Positions 7,026-14,227 of a stretch of 16,806 nucleotides of DNA are shown piece after piece. Where the stretch lies: assembly GCA_022561355.1 (NCBI GenBank), contig JADFRJ010000024.1:1-16806 (forward strand), written 5' to 3'. A program made the position numbers and the translations under genes. Position 1 is the stretch's first letter, and every line of letters begins with the position of its first letter. Under the pieces are notes generated by a model. That model worked only from the letters and a program-made list of their open reading frames with translations, was not told the DNA's origin and ran no database searches. Source of the stretch: Chloroflexota bacterium (GTDB lineage Bacteria > Chloroflexota > Dehalococcoidia > DSTF01 > RBG-16-68-14).

Positions 7026-7053
7026 AGTATATCGCGAGCGAGTGCCTTTTGAG
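7026..7053 (-). promoter_or_regulatory. Promoter of the acyl-CoA ligase gene
   Basis: On the minus strand TATACT (7031-7026) is preceded by GCGA, identical to the -10 context of the ferritin-like promoter. The -35 position 16 nt upstream holds only a weak CTCAAA (7053-7048), 3 of 6 to consensus. The leader would be about 90 nt. Confidence 0.45.
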
Positions 7054-7124
7054 ATCATAGCCTCGCGGATTCGGATAGGGAACCCGCTGTGAGACATAAG
7101 GACTGCGATTGAACTCGATGCGAG

Positions 7125-8783
7125 CTATTCGTCCTCGAACAGCCGGCGTTGGTGTCGCTGGCGGAGCTTCGTTAGCGCCTGCGCCTCGATCTGGCGGGCG
7201 CGTTCGCGAGTGACGCCCAGCGCGTTGCCGACGACGTCCAGTGTGCGTGCGCGGCCATCAGAGATGCCGAAGCGGAGTTCAATAACCTGCCGTTCCCGCG
7301 GTGTGAGAACGCTCAGCGCGTCGCGCACGCGTTGGCGCAGCAACTCTCGCGTGGCCTCTTCCTCGGGCGAGGGAGAGAGGAGGTCTTCCAAGAGGCTGCC
7401 GAGTGTGCTCTCGTCTTCTTCACCCACTGGTGTCTCCAACGAGATGACCGATTGGCGCAAGGCGCGTGCTGCTTCTCGCACCTTGTCCTGAGTCATGCCC
7501 ATGAACCGGGCCAGTTCGGTGACCTTCGGTTCGCGTCCAAAGTACTGGAAGAGGCGCTCGCGGGCTTGCGTGTACTTGGAGATCAGCTCGTTGATGTGGA
7601 TTGGCAATCGGATCGTGCGAGCCTTGTCGGCGATGGCACGGCCGACGGCCTGGCGGATCCACCAGGTGGCGTAGGTGCTGAACCGATAGCCCTTTCGGTA
7701 CTCGAACTTCTCAACGGCGCGCATCAGGCCGCCATTACCCTCTTGCACAAGGTCCATCAGCGGGAGGCCGCGCGCCGCGTGCTTCTTAGCCACGCTGACG
7801 ACGAGCCGCAGGTTGGCGTTGACCATGTGCTCCTCGGAGCGGGCGGACTCCTCTCGAGCGCGACGTACGTATGGCGCGAGCACTTTGAGGGCTGGTGCGA
7901 GCTTCTGGTTCTTCGGTGTGGCGCCATGTTCGGCCTGCTTGAGGGCCCGCTCCAGTTCCGGCGGCGCGTCTTCCGTACCGAAAATGCGCAGCCCCACAGC
8001 TAGATTGACGACCATGTCGTGAGCGCGTTCGGCGCTCGACTTTGTTTTAGTTTGCACCTTCCGCTCGAGGATCGGCTCGATCGCGTGATCGATCGCGGGT
8101 TGCAGTTTGGGGTAGGTGAGCTCGTCATGAAGATTCCCGATCTTGTCGAAACCACGGACTGCCCTGGAGTTACGAAACACTTCGAGGGTCTCATTCATCT
8201 CCTTGAGCAGGAGGAACGTCAACTCCTCTAAGGGCGGTGGCTCGCCGTTTTCGGCGGTGAATAGCTCGCTCAGATAGGTGAGCGCCCGGCCATGTTCGAT
8301 CGTTTTGAAGAGGTCGACCTCCTCCTGTGGTGTGAGGAGCTTGAAGCGTGCGATTTCGTTGAGGTACAGCTCGACCGAATCGGGCAGCTCGACGTCTGCC
8401 CGCTTCGGCGGCGCAGCCGCTTTCTTAGCGGCCCTGGGCTTCGGCGCCGTCTTGGCTTTGGGCGTTGCGACAGCAGTACTCGCCGCGCCATTGGTCTTCG
8501 TCTTGGCGGCGGCAGTTTTCGCTGCGTCCTTGGCCTTCGTCTTGGCGACGCCGGTTTTCGCTGCGGCCTTAGTTGAGTTGTTCCTGCCACCGGCCGCAGG
8601 CTTACTCTTGGCAGCAGCAGCCGTCGTCTTCTTGGTGGCCTTTGCCTTCGCGGCCGTCGTGGAATTCGTCTTCGTTTTGGTTATCGCCGTCGCAGCACGC
8701 TTCTTCGTCTTCGGGGCGGCGCCGTTCGGTGAACGCCTAGAGGACGTAGCTGCTGATGGACGCTTGGCTGTGCGTGTTGCCAT
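7125..8783 (-). CDS. RpoD-family RNA polymerase sigma factor with Lys/Ala-rich N-terminus and altered region 2
   Basis: Directs RNA polymerase to promoters. Residues 1-130 are low-complexity Lys/Ala/Thr. Region 1.2 is VELYLNEIARFKLLTPQEE (about 137-155), followed by a non-conserved block of roughly 150 residues. Region 2 begins at NANLRLVVSVAKKH (322-335) and includes FSTYATWWIRQAVGRAIADKARTIRLP (368-394). Region 3 follows, and region 4.2 has the helix-turn-helix LDVVGNALGVTRERARQIEA. The -35 contacting residues RE..RQ are kept. Unusual positions are Gly351 in QEGNGGLMRAV, where Ile is near universal, and Gly381 in QAVGR, the equivalent of E. coli Thr440 near the -12 contact. This could be the housekeeping factor of a divergent lineage or an alternative group 2 sigma. 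It lies 24 nt after a small zinc-ribbon gene. SD-like AGGAAAGG precedes the ATG by about 12 nt. Confidence 0.92.
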   Translation of the reverse strand: MATRTAKRPSAATSSRRSPNGAAPKTKKRAATAITKTKTNSTTAAKAKATKKTTAAAAKSKPAAGGRNNSTKAAAKTGVAKTKAKDAAKTAAAKTKTNGAASTAVATPKAKTAPKPRAAKKAAAPPKRADVELPDSVELYLNEIARFKLLTPQEEVDLFKTIEHGRALTYLSELFTAENGEPPPLEELTFLLLKEMNETLEVFRNSRAVRGFDKIGNLHDELTYPKLQPAIDHAIEPILERKVQTKTKSSAERAHDMVVNLAVGLRIFGTEDAPPELERALKQAEHGATPKNQKLAPALKVLAPYVRRAREESARSEEHMVNANLRLVVSVAKKHAARGLPLMDLVQEGNGGLMRAVEKFEYRKGYRFSTYATWWIRQAVGRAIADKARTIRLPIHINELISKYTQARERLFQYFGREPKVTELARFMGMTQDKVREAARALRQSVISLETPVGEEDESTLGSLLEDLLSPSPEEEATRELLRQRVRDALSVLTPRERQVIELRFGISDGRARTLDVVGNALGVTRERARQIEAQALTKLRQRHQRRLFEDE

Positions 8784-8807
8784 GTACGTGATGTTCCTTT
8801 CCTGCCG

Positions 8808-8996
8808 TCAGACGACATCAGGACGCGGCCACTTCAGATCACAGGAGAGGCAGCGAGCCTGAACGAGCGTCTTTCCGCTCCAATAACTCATGGTAAAGTG
8901 TTTCCGACATCGGGGGCACATCTGATCACCGACGCGAACCTCGCGGTCATCCTGTGATGGGGATCGCGCGGTATCCTCGCCCCTTTCGGACGTCAA
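8808..8996 (-). CDS. Small zinc-ribbon protein (62 aa), TTG start
   Basis: The C-terminal half carries two CxxC knuckles, CPRC and CLSC, 19 residues apart, with aromatic residues between them (HFTMSYW), a typical zinc ribbon. The N-terminal about 23 residues are charged and probably disordered. The longest open frame goes up to 9113, but its first 39 residues look like non-coding sequence. GGAGG lies 7 nt before the TTG at 8996, so I start there; a GTG at 9002 is too close to the SD. The gene is directly upstream of the sigma factor gene (24-nt gap), so co-transcription is likely. A nucleic-acid-binding or redox-sensing role, possibly linked to the sigma factor, is inference only. Confidence 0.65.
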   Translation of the reverse strand: MTSERGEDTARSPSQDDREVRVGDQMCPRCRKHFTMSYWSGKTLVQARCLSCDLKWPRPDVV

Positions 8997-9062
8997 GGTC
9001 ACACCTCCACACCTTATATTTACACAGATTGCTCGTTGAGTCGAACAGAGTAGGATGTTAAG

Positions 9063-9078
9063 CGTGAACTTGTTCACG
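9063..9078. promoter_or_regulatory. 16-bp palindrome in a divergent intergenic region
   Basis: CGTGAAC (9063-9069) and GTTCACG (9072-9078) form a perfect 7+7 inverted repeat with a 2-nt centre. It lies between the minus-strand zinc-ribbon/sigma pair and the plus-strand TlpA-like gene, suitable for a dimeric repressor acting on either or both. The gap (8997-9168) otherwise shows AT-rich sequence around 9010-9030 (TAAATATAAG on the minus strand), a possible -10 region for the zinc-ribbon gene. Confidence 0.45.
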
Positions 9079-9168
9079 TCTGCCGAAAACGCGCTGAGCT
9101 TCCAGGTGAGCACTGGTGATCAGCGCCACATTTCGAGTGCTGTGGCGGCACAATACTGAGTTGAAGCA

Positions 9169-10119
9169 GTGATCGGCAGTCGTATTCAGCTACATGTCGC
9201 GCGCGGGGCCGCAGCCGCGGCTTTGCTGGCCGGGGCATTCGCCGTCTTCTTCTTCGTACTGCTGCCCGGCAGCGGCGGCGGCGGTTCCGTGCTGCCGGCC
9301 CGCATGCTGGATACGCCAGCAAGCAGCGCCGAGGCTTCCGAAGGAGTACATCGGGGCGACTTGGCGCGGAACTTCACAGCTTCCGACCTTGACGATCTGC
9401 GGATGACGCTCAGTGAATTGCGAGGGCGGCCCGTGGTGATCAATTTCTGGGCAACGTGGTGCACGAGCTGTGTCGTGGAGATGCCGGTCCTGGAGCAGCA
9501 GCGCCTGGCGCATGAGGAGGACGATCTTGCGATCGTCGCTGTGAACGTGGGTGAAGGCGTAGAAGATGCGCGCGAATTCATCGAGTCACTAGAATTGTTC
9601 GATTTCGTCCTCGCGATGGACCCGGATTTGACGGTTTCCGACGCCTACAGCGTGCGCGGGATGCCGCACAGTTTGTTTATCGATCGCGAAGGCGTGATCC
9701 GCGCTGAGTATCGCGGGCAGTTGGATGAGGAGACGATGAATAGCTACGTCCAGGCCGCGATCGACGCGGTCCCAGGCGAAGACGCGCCGGTGACGGTGCG
9801 ATTCGTCCAGACGGTTCCGCGCGAGCATGTGCTGGTGGCCGCGCAGGATAGCGTTGGCCCCGGCGCGGCGACGTTCCTCTCCCGGCGGTTCCGGTGTGAC
9901 GATGACTACTGCGCTGGACCTTTGGCGGCCTCGGTCGAAGGGCTCGATGGCGTGCTCAGCGTCGATCTGAGGAGCGACAGTCCCGAGCCGGAACTCCTGG
10001 TTCAGTATGATCCCGATACGTTGGAGTTCAATGAGTTGGTGGACTTCGTGGCGGACGCCGTGCGCGCGTTCGAGGATCCACTATACAGTCGCGAATTGGA
10101 AGTCCGTATCGCCGAATAG
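9169..10119 (+). CDS. Membrane-anchored TlpA/ResA-like thiol-disulfide oxidoreductase with extra C-terminal domain
   Basis: An exported thioredoxin-fold protein tethered by one N-terminal membrane segment (about residues 11-32), acting outside the membrane. The thioredoxin domain (about 62-200) has INFWATWCTSC (active site Cys98-x-x-Cys101) and the cis-proline loop GMPHS (Pro166), with a TlpA/AhpC-TSA-type insert. Such proteins reduce disulfides for cytochrome c or other extracytoplasmic Cys proteins. The C-terminal about 110 residues are not part of TlpA. They contain a CDDDYC pair (243-248) and then SVEGLDGVLSVDLRS..PELLVQYDP with a final helix, a pattern like a heavy-metal-associated (ferredoxin-like) fold without its usual CxxC at the start. 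The GTG start has no strong SD. The flippase gene follows after 106 nt. Confidence 0.85.
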   Translation: MIGSRIQLHVARGAAAAALLAGAFAVFFFVLLPGSGGGGSVLPARMLDTPASSAEASEGVHRGDLARNFTASDLDDLRMTLSELRGRPVVINFWATWCTSCVVEMPVLEQQRLAHEEDDLAIVAVNVGEGVEDAREFIESLELFDFVLAMDPDLTVSDAYSVRGMPHSLFIDREGVIRAEYRGQLDEETMNSYVQAAIDAVPGEDAPVTVRFVQTVPREHVLVAAQDSVGPGAATFLSRRFRCDDDYCAGPLAASVEGLDGVLSVDLRSDSPEPELLVQYDPDTLEFNELVDFVADAVRAFEDPLYSRELEVRIAE

Positions 10120-10225
10120 CTCCCTTATTTCGTAAAGCCGCATCCCGCCCGACTACACACTAGGGGAACGGTGCGCGGCCCCGTTGACTGCAAGAGAGGG
10201 CCGGTGCTACCGTCCGAATAGAGCT

Positions 10226-11254
10226 ATGGAGCAGAACTTGAGAGCCGCGGCAAGCCCGGGCGCGCGTCGCGCCGCCGCTTGGGCGTTGCGGGCGGTGGGG
10301 CCAATCGTACTGGCGTTCTTGCTGGTGCGCGTCGTCGACTATGGAGAGCTACGAGAACTCCTGCGCGATCTGCGGTACGGGTGGCTGGCAGGGGCACTGG
10401 GCGCGGTTCAGTTGATCGTGTTGTTCCGGACGCTGCGGTGGATGGAGTTGCACGCGGCGTTCGGCCTTCGACCCGCGCCGTTCTCCTACCAGCTCCGGCT
10501 CACGTACGCGACGAGTATAGCCACGCTCGTACTGCCGCAGATCGTGAACCCGCTATCGCGTTTGGTCCTCCTCCTGCAGGACGGGTACAGGACGGGCCGG
10601 TCGCTGGCGGCCTCGATCTCGGAGAAGCTGCTCGATTTAGCATCGTACGTTGTGTTCGGCGTGATCGGGTCGATCGCTCTCGCGTCGACCTTCGGAGGCC
10701 TCGTTTGGTGGGCGGCGGGACTAGCCGTAGTCGCGGTAGCCGGCGTGTCGTTCGCATACGCGGCGCGATCGCGGCTAGGTGATTTCGCGGCACGGCTCAT
10801 AGAGTGGCTTCCCGGTGTGGGCCGTGGCGACGGCAACACCGCCGAGATGACGGAGGATATTTTGTCGCTCGACCGTGCGGTGGCGATGCGCGTCCTTCTG
10901 TGGTCGATCGCGATCTCATTTACGCAAGCGACGATGCTGTTCTTCATCACGCGCGCGGTGGGCATCGACCTGTCGTACCCGTTCATGGTGGCGGTCTGGG
11001 GCATCATCGCGTTGTCGCTGCTGCTGCCACTATCCGTGAACGGGGTGGGGACGCGCGAAGCGATCTTGGTGACGGCGTTCAGCGCCGTCGATCGCTCAAC
11101 GGACGCGGCGGTGGCCATCGGATTGCTGACGCTGGTCATCGTAGGAATCGGTTCCTCGCCCGGGTTGATCGAGTGGGTGCGCCGGACGCTCGCCGGGAGC
11201 GGCAGACGCCTGGAGGAGCCGGCGGCGGTTGCTGAGAGCGGACGGGCTCCATAA
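10226..11254 (+). CDS. Flippase-like / lysylphosphatidylglycerol synthase TM-domain protein (UPF0104/AglD-like)
   Basis: An integral membrane protein of 342 residues with about eight hydrophobic segments. Family hallmarks are FRTLRWMELH after the second segment, ISEKLLDLASY (the conserved E+D pair in the middle), and LPLSVNGVGTREAILV near the C-terminus. Proteins of this superfamily include the membrane domain of MprF, which synthesises or flips lysyl-PG, and many glycolipid-cluster members whose function is unproven. There is no catalytic C-terminal acyltransferase domain, so a lipid or lipid-sugar translocation role is more likely than aminoacyl transfer. The ATG at 10226 was chosen because the membrane segment follows shortly; a TTG at 10184 would add 14 residues. 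It ends 1 nt before the HprK-like gene. Confidence 0.82.
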   Translation: MEQNLRAAASPGARRAAAWALRAVGPIVLAFLLVRVVDYGELRELLRDLRYGWLAGALGAVQLIVLFRTLRWMELHAAFGLRPAPFSYQLRLTYATSIATLVLPQIVNPLSRLVLLLQDGYRTGRSLAASISEKLLDLASYVVFGVIGSIALASTFGGLVWWAAGLAVVAVAGVSFAYAARSRLGDFAARLIEWLPGVGRGDGNTAEMTEDILSLDRAVAMRVLLWSIAISFTQATMLFFITRAVGIDLSYPFMVAVWGIIALSLLLPLSVNGVGTREAILVTAFSAVDRSTDAAVAIGLLTLVIVGIGSSPGLIEWVRRTLAGSGRRLEEPAAVAESGRAP

Positions 11255-11255
11255 G

Positions 11256-12263
11256 ATGCCGCTGGCGTACTACACTATCGCTCCGGATCTGGCGATCGCC
11301 GTTCGCACAAGGAAGGCGCCGAAGCTCCTCGCGAGCATGTTTGGGCCTGAGACGCCGGGCGATAGCGCTGAGCTGACGCTCGATCTCAGAGGCGGCGATG
11401 AGGACCGTGGCCCCCAGAACGAAGACGAGACGAGCGTGGGATCGACAGCTCGCGGCGTTTACAAGGCGGTGCCGTGGAGTTGTTCGCTGTCCCGCGGGGG
11501 CGATGACCGCTGGACGCTGGCCTTCAAGAGCTTGGCCATGCGCGAGTACTTGGCGATGCACATCGCGTTGCTGCCGGCGCTACGGCTGCTCTTGACGTCG
11601 CGGAGTGTCGCGCTGATCTCGGGCGCCGCATTCGCGGAAGATGGTACGGCCACGGTACTGGCAGGCCCGACGGGAACAGGGAAGACCAGCCTGCTGCTGG
11701 GCGCACTACAACGCGGTGCGCAGTTCGTGGGCGATGAATATGTGGGGCTGAGCAGCGCCGGAGGAGTGAGTCCGATAGCGCGTTCGCTTGCGCTGCGTGC
11801 TGCGACGCTGGCACTCGCGCCTGGAGCCGCGGAACGGCTCTCAGCGCCGAGGCGGATGGCGCTTCGGATGGCGGAGCTGGTGAGCACGGCGACGCGGGCG
11901 AGGCTGGAGCCGCTGAGCCACCTGCGGCCTGAACAGCTGGGCCTGCACGTAACCACGGACCCCGCCAATGTGCGGCGGATCGTGTGGTTGGAGACGGTCG
12001 AAGCGGATCAATCTCCAGCCCTCCAACCGATGTCGAGGGAGGACGTTGTCCAACAACTGGCGTTGCGCCAGGCGGTGCATCAGGTGGCCTATGGTGACAT
12101 CACGCCGTTCTTTGAGGCGTTCGCGGGCTGCGAGGACGCCGATGTTCGCTGGCGGCGGACGTTGGTCGAAGGGTTGGCGAACGTCGAGTGTGTGCGGCTG
12201 ACGTTCGCTCGGAACGATTTGGCGAAAGCGCTCGACCTGTTGCCGATGGGTACTGGGTCATGA
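11256..12263 (+). CDS. HPr kinase/phosphorylase-like P-loop protein
   Basis: A 335-residue cytosolic protein whose central part resembles the C-terminal kinase domain of HprK: ALISGAAFAEDG, then Walker A LAGPTGTGKTSLL (P-loop about residues 137-145), then GAQFVGDEYVGL, where Asp160/Glu161 sits at the HprK catalytic Asp position. The His normally found just before the P-loop strand is Ser here. The first about 100 residues are a family-specific N-terminal region; no PqqD-like or HPr-like partner is visible. HprK-like proteins outside the PTS occur in peptide-modification and polysaccharide clusters, with mostly unknown substrates. The ATG follows the flippase stop by one base, and its own stop overlaps the methyltransferase start (ATGA), so all three are one operon. 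The substrate may be a sugar, lipid or peptide; none is proven. Confidence 0.75.
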   Translation: MPLAYYTIAPDLAIAVRTRKAPKLLASMFGPETPGDSAELTLDLRGGDEDRGPQNEDETSVGSTARGVYKAVPWSCSLSRGGDDRWTLAFKSLAMREYLAMHIALLPALRLLLTSRSVALISGAAFAEDGTATVLAGPTGTGKTSLLLGALQRGAQFVGDEYVGLSSAGGVSPIARSLALRAATLALAPGAAERLSAPRRMALRMAELVSTATRARLEPLSHLRPEQLGLHVTTDPANVRRIVWLETVEADQSPALQPMSREDVVQQLALRQAVHQVAYGDITPFFEAFAGCEDADVRWRRTLVEGLANVECVRLTFARNDLAKALDLLPMGTGS

Positions 12264-12898
12264 CTTCGTACGACGCGAAGGGACACTACCAGCAGGAAGA
12301 GATCGCCTCCGGGTATGACGCGGAGCGCTTCCGAGGTGCCCGAGGGGCCTTCGTCGATTGGCTGGAGCGCCGCCTACTGGATCAGTCGATGGAGGGCTTG
12401 AGGCCGGGCTGTCGCGTGCTGGACCTGCCGGTCGGCACCGGCAGGATGGCACGATATTTGGAATCGAAGGGCCATCAGGTGGTCGGTTCGGACATCTCGC
12501 TGGCGATGATGCAAGTCGCCGGAGAGCTGTCGGGTGGGCGGGCAGTACTCGTGCGCGGAGACGGAGAGACGTTGCCGTTTGCCGATAACAGCTTCGACGT
12601 GGCGGTCTGCTTCCGGCTGCTCGTCCATCTACCGGAGGAAGCGCGCTTGAACGTACTGCGCGAGATGTCGCGGGTCGCCCGGACACGTATCATAGCCGTC
12701 TACCAACCGCATCGAATGGCGCTCTGGTGGCTGTTCTACGGCCTGCTGTTGCGCCGCCAACTGCCACGCTACTTTGTGCCGCCGAACAAGCTGCCCACCG
12801 AGTTCTCCAACGCCGGACTGAGGATCGTTCGCAGCCACACGCTGCTGCGGGGCGTGTTCATGGAACGAGCCTACGTGCTCGAGCCGGCTGGCGGCTAA
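12260..12898 (+). CDS. Class I SAM-dependent methyltransferase
   Basis: A 212-residue Rossmann-fold methyltransferase of the Methyltransf_11 type. Motif I is VLDLPVGTGRM (residues 53-63), with Pro-Val replacing the usual Gly-Cys. The ribose-binding acid is Asp78 in VGSDIS, and motif II/III are LPFADNSFDVAVC (105-117) and LVHLP. The region LWWLFYGLLLRRQLPRYFVPPNKLP is hydrophobic and basic, and may let it bind a membrane-linked substrate. The start is the ATG within the ATGA overlap with the HprK-like stop, which implies translational coupling. Context suggests methylation of a glycan, lipid or quinone-like precursor; the acceptor is not determinable. Confidence 0.88.
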   Translation: MTSYDAKGHYQQEEIASGYDAERFRGARGAFVDWLERRLLDQSMEGLRPGCRVLDLPVGTGRMARYLESKGHQVVGSDISLAMMQVAGELSGGRAVLVRGDGETLPFADNSFDVAVCFRLLVHLPEEARLNVLREMSRVARTRIIAVYQPHRMALWWLFYGLLLRRQLPRYFVPPNKLPTEFSNAGLRIVRSHTLLRGVFMERAYVLEPAGG

Positions 12899-13001
12899 CC
12901 CTACTACATTCTCAACCTCCTCGGCCGATAACAACCGGTAGAAACGCGGCTCTTTGTCGTCCTGTTCGGCGTTGGAGAGCCCCAGAGCAGGAGGCCGACC
13001 G

Positions 13002-14168
13002 TTGGTGATCGCAAGTTCGCCGCCTACTACCTCACCAGCAGCGCAACCAAGTCCCCAAGAAATAGACATCTCTGTCGTGCTGCCGTGCCTCAACGAAGAG
13101 GCGACGGTGGCGTCTTGCGTGACGGATGCGCTGAGCTACTTCGAACGCGCTGGCCTTCGAGGCGAGGTGATCGTCGTCGACAACGGCTCGACCGATCGTT
13201 CCAAGGAAGAGGCTGAGAACGCGGGCGCTCGCGTGCTCGAAGAGCGCCGCCGGGGCTATGGCGCGGCGCACCTGCGTGGCTTCGCGGAGTCGCGTGGCAG
13301 GTACATCGTGATGGCGGACGCGGATGCGACATACGACCTCGTGAACCTGGACCCGCTGATCGAACCGCTGCGCAACGGCTACGACATGACGGTGGGCAAC
13401 CGCATGGACAATATGGAACCGGGCGCGATGACGTGGAGCCATCGCGTGATCGGGACGCCGGCGATCACGTTCCTGCTGAAGATCTTCACGGGGTCGAACA
13501 TCGGCGATAGCCAGTGCGGCCTGCGCGCCTTCACCCGTGAGGCCTTGGAGAAGATGGATCTGCGCTCCTCAGGCATGGAGCTGGCCTCGGAGATGGTGCT
13601 GAAGGCGTATCGCCGTGGGCTCAAGGTTGCTGAGCAGCCGATCCCGTACGCGGTACGCGAGGGCGAGAGCAAGCTGAACACGATCCGAGACGGCTGGAGG
13701 CACCTGCGATTCCTCTTGCTCTACACGCCGATGTACCTGTTCCTGATCCCCGGCGCACTGATGCTGGTGGCTGGACTGCTGGCGCTCACGGCGACGGGCG
13801 GCGTGACGATCGGTTCGCTGACGTGGCAGCCGGTGTTCGCGGGCGGCGCGCTGGTGATCGTCGGCACGAACGCGCTGATGATCGGCATGGCGTCTCATAT
13901 GTACGCGGCTTCGCGCGGACTGATCTCGGAAGACGGCCTGACGCGTTTCTACCGGAAGTACGGGAGTCTGGAAGTGTTCCTGGGGCTCGCCGGCCTGTTG
14001 TTCCTCGCAGGGGCAGGCCTGGACGCGCTGATCTTCTACGGATGGGTGAGCGGAAACGACCTGGGACTCAACACTATGGGTACTGCGGCGCTCGCTCAGA
14101 GCGCGATCATCGTCGCGGCGAACCTGGCGCTGGGCGGCTTCCTGGTGGCGCTGATCGACATCGAATAA
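13002..14168 (+). CDS. Membrane-anchored family 2 glycosyltransferase (dolichol/polyprenyl-phosphate sugar synthase-like)
   Basis: The N-terminal GT-A domain (about residues 20-240) shows SVVLPCLNEEAT, the nucleotide-binding VIVVDNGSTD (about 56-65), DAD metal-binding aspartates (about 106-108) in MADADATYD, and GDSQCGLRAFTREA, all as in DPM1/DPG-synthase-like enzymes that transfer a sugar from a nucleotide donor to a polyprenyl phosphate on the cytoplasmic face. Four hydrophobic segments follow, from LLLYTPMYLFLIPGALMLVAG to ANLALGGFLVALI. I start at the TTG (13002), 7 nt after AGGAGG (12989-12994); the adjacent GTG (13005) is nearly as good. The gap from the methyltransferase is about 100 nt and contains no clear terminator, so the gene may continue the operon from 10226. 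Confidence 0.88.
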   Translation: MVIASSPPTTSPAAQPSPQEIDISVVLPCLNEEATVASCVTDALSYFERAGLRGEVIVVDNGSTDRSKEEAENAGARVLEERRRGYGAAHLRGFAESRGRYIVMADADATYDLVNLDPLIEPLRNGYDMTVGNRMDNMEPGAMTWSHRVIGTPAITFLLKIFTGSNIGDSQCGLRAFTREALEKMDLRSSGMELASEMVLKAYRRGLKVAEQPIPYAVREGESKLNTIRDGWRHLRFLLLYTPMYLFLIPGALMLVAGLLALTATGGVTIGSLTWQPVFAGGALVIVGTNALMIGMASHMYAASRGLISEDGLTRFYRKYGSLEVFLGLAGLLFLAGAGLDALIFYGWVSGNDLGLNTMGTAALAQSAIIVAANLALGGFLVALIDIE

Positions 14169-14187
14169 CCACAAGCCAGCCTTGATC

Positions 14188-14224
14188 GTAGACTCGTGCG
14201 CGATAGGATCGTGGACGAGTCTAC
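14188..14224 (+). other. Long hairpin immediately upstream of the lipoprotein start
   Basis: GTAGACTCGT (14188-14197) pairs perfectly with ACGAGTCTAC (14215-14224). Inside, CGAT pairs with ATCG plus a C-G and a G-T pair, leaving a 3-nt AGG loop and one G-G mismatch. The 3' arm ends 3 nt before the ATG at 14228, and there is no SD. It could terminate the glycosyltransferase transcript, although only an A/T-rich stretch rather than a T-run follows, or it could gate translation of the lipoprotein. Confidence 0.55.
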
Positions 14225-14227
14225 ATA

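Noticed and set aside
6932..7124. Possible RNA gene or small protein between the ligase and sigma genes
   Set aside because: Only the ligase -10 element was supportable; no tRNA-like fold, hairpin with T-run, or SD-preceded frame seen.
8278..8862. 194-codon plus-strand frame that looks like a hydrophobic membrane protein
   Set aside because: It is the reverse complement of the Lys/Ala-rich N-terminus of the sigma factor, which gives Ala/Val/Phe runs by codon complementarity.
8997..9113. N-terminal extension of the zinc-ribbon protein up to an ATG at 9113
   Set aside because: The extension would run through the palindrome and AT-rich promoter-like sequence, and a well-placed GGAGG supports the TTG at 8996.
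12899..13001. Possible terminator separating the methyltransferase and glycosyltransferase genes
   Set aside because: No stem with a T-run was found, so I do not split the operon here on sequence evidence.
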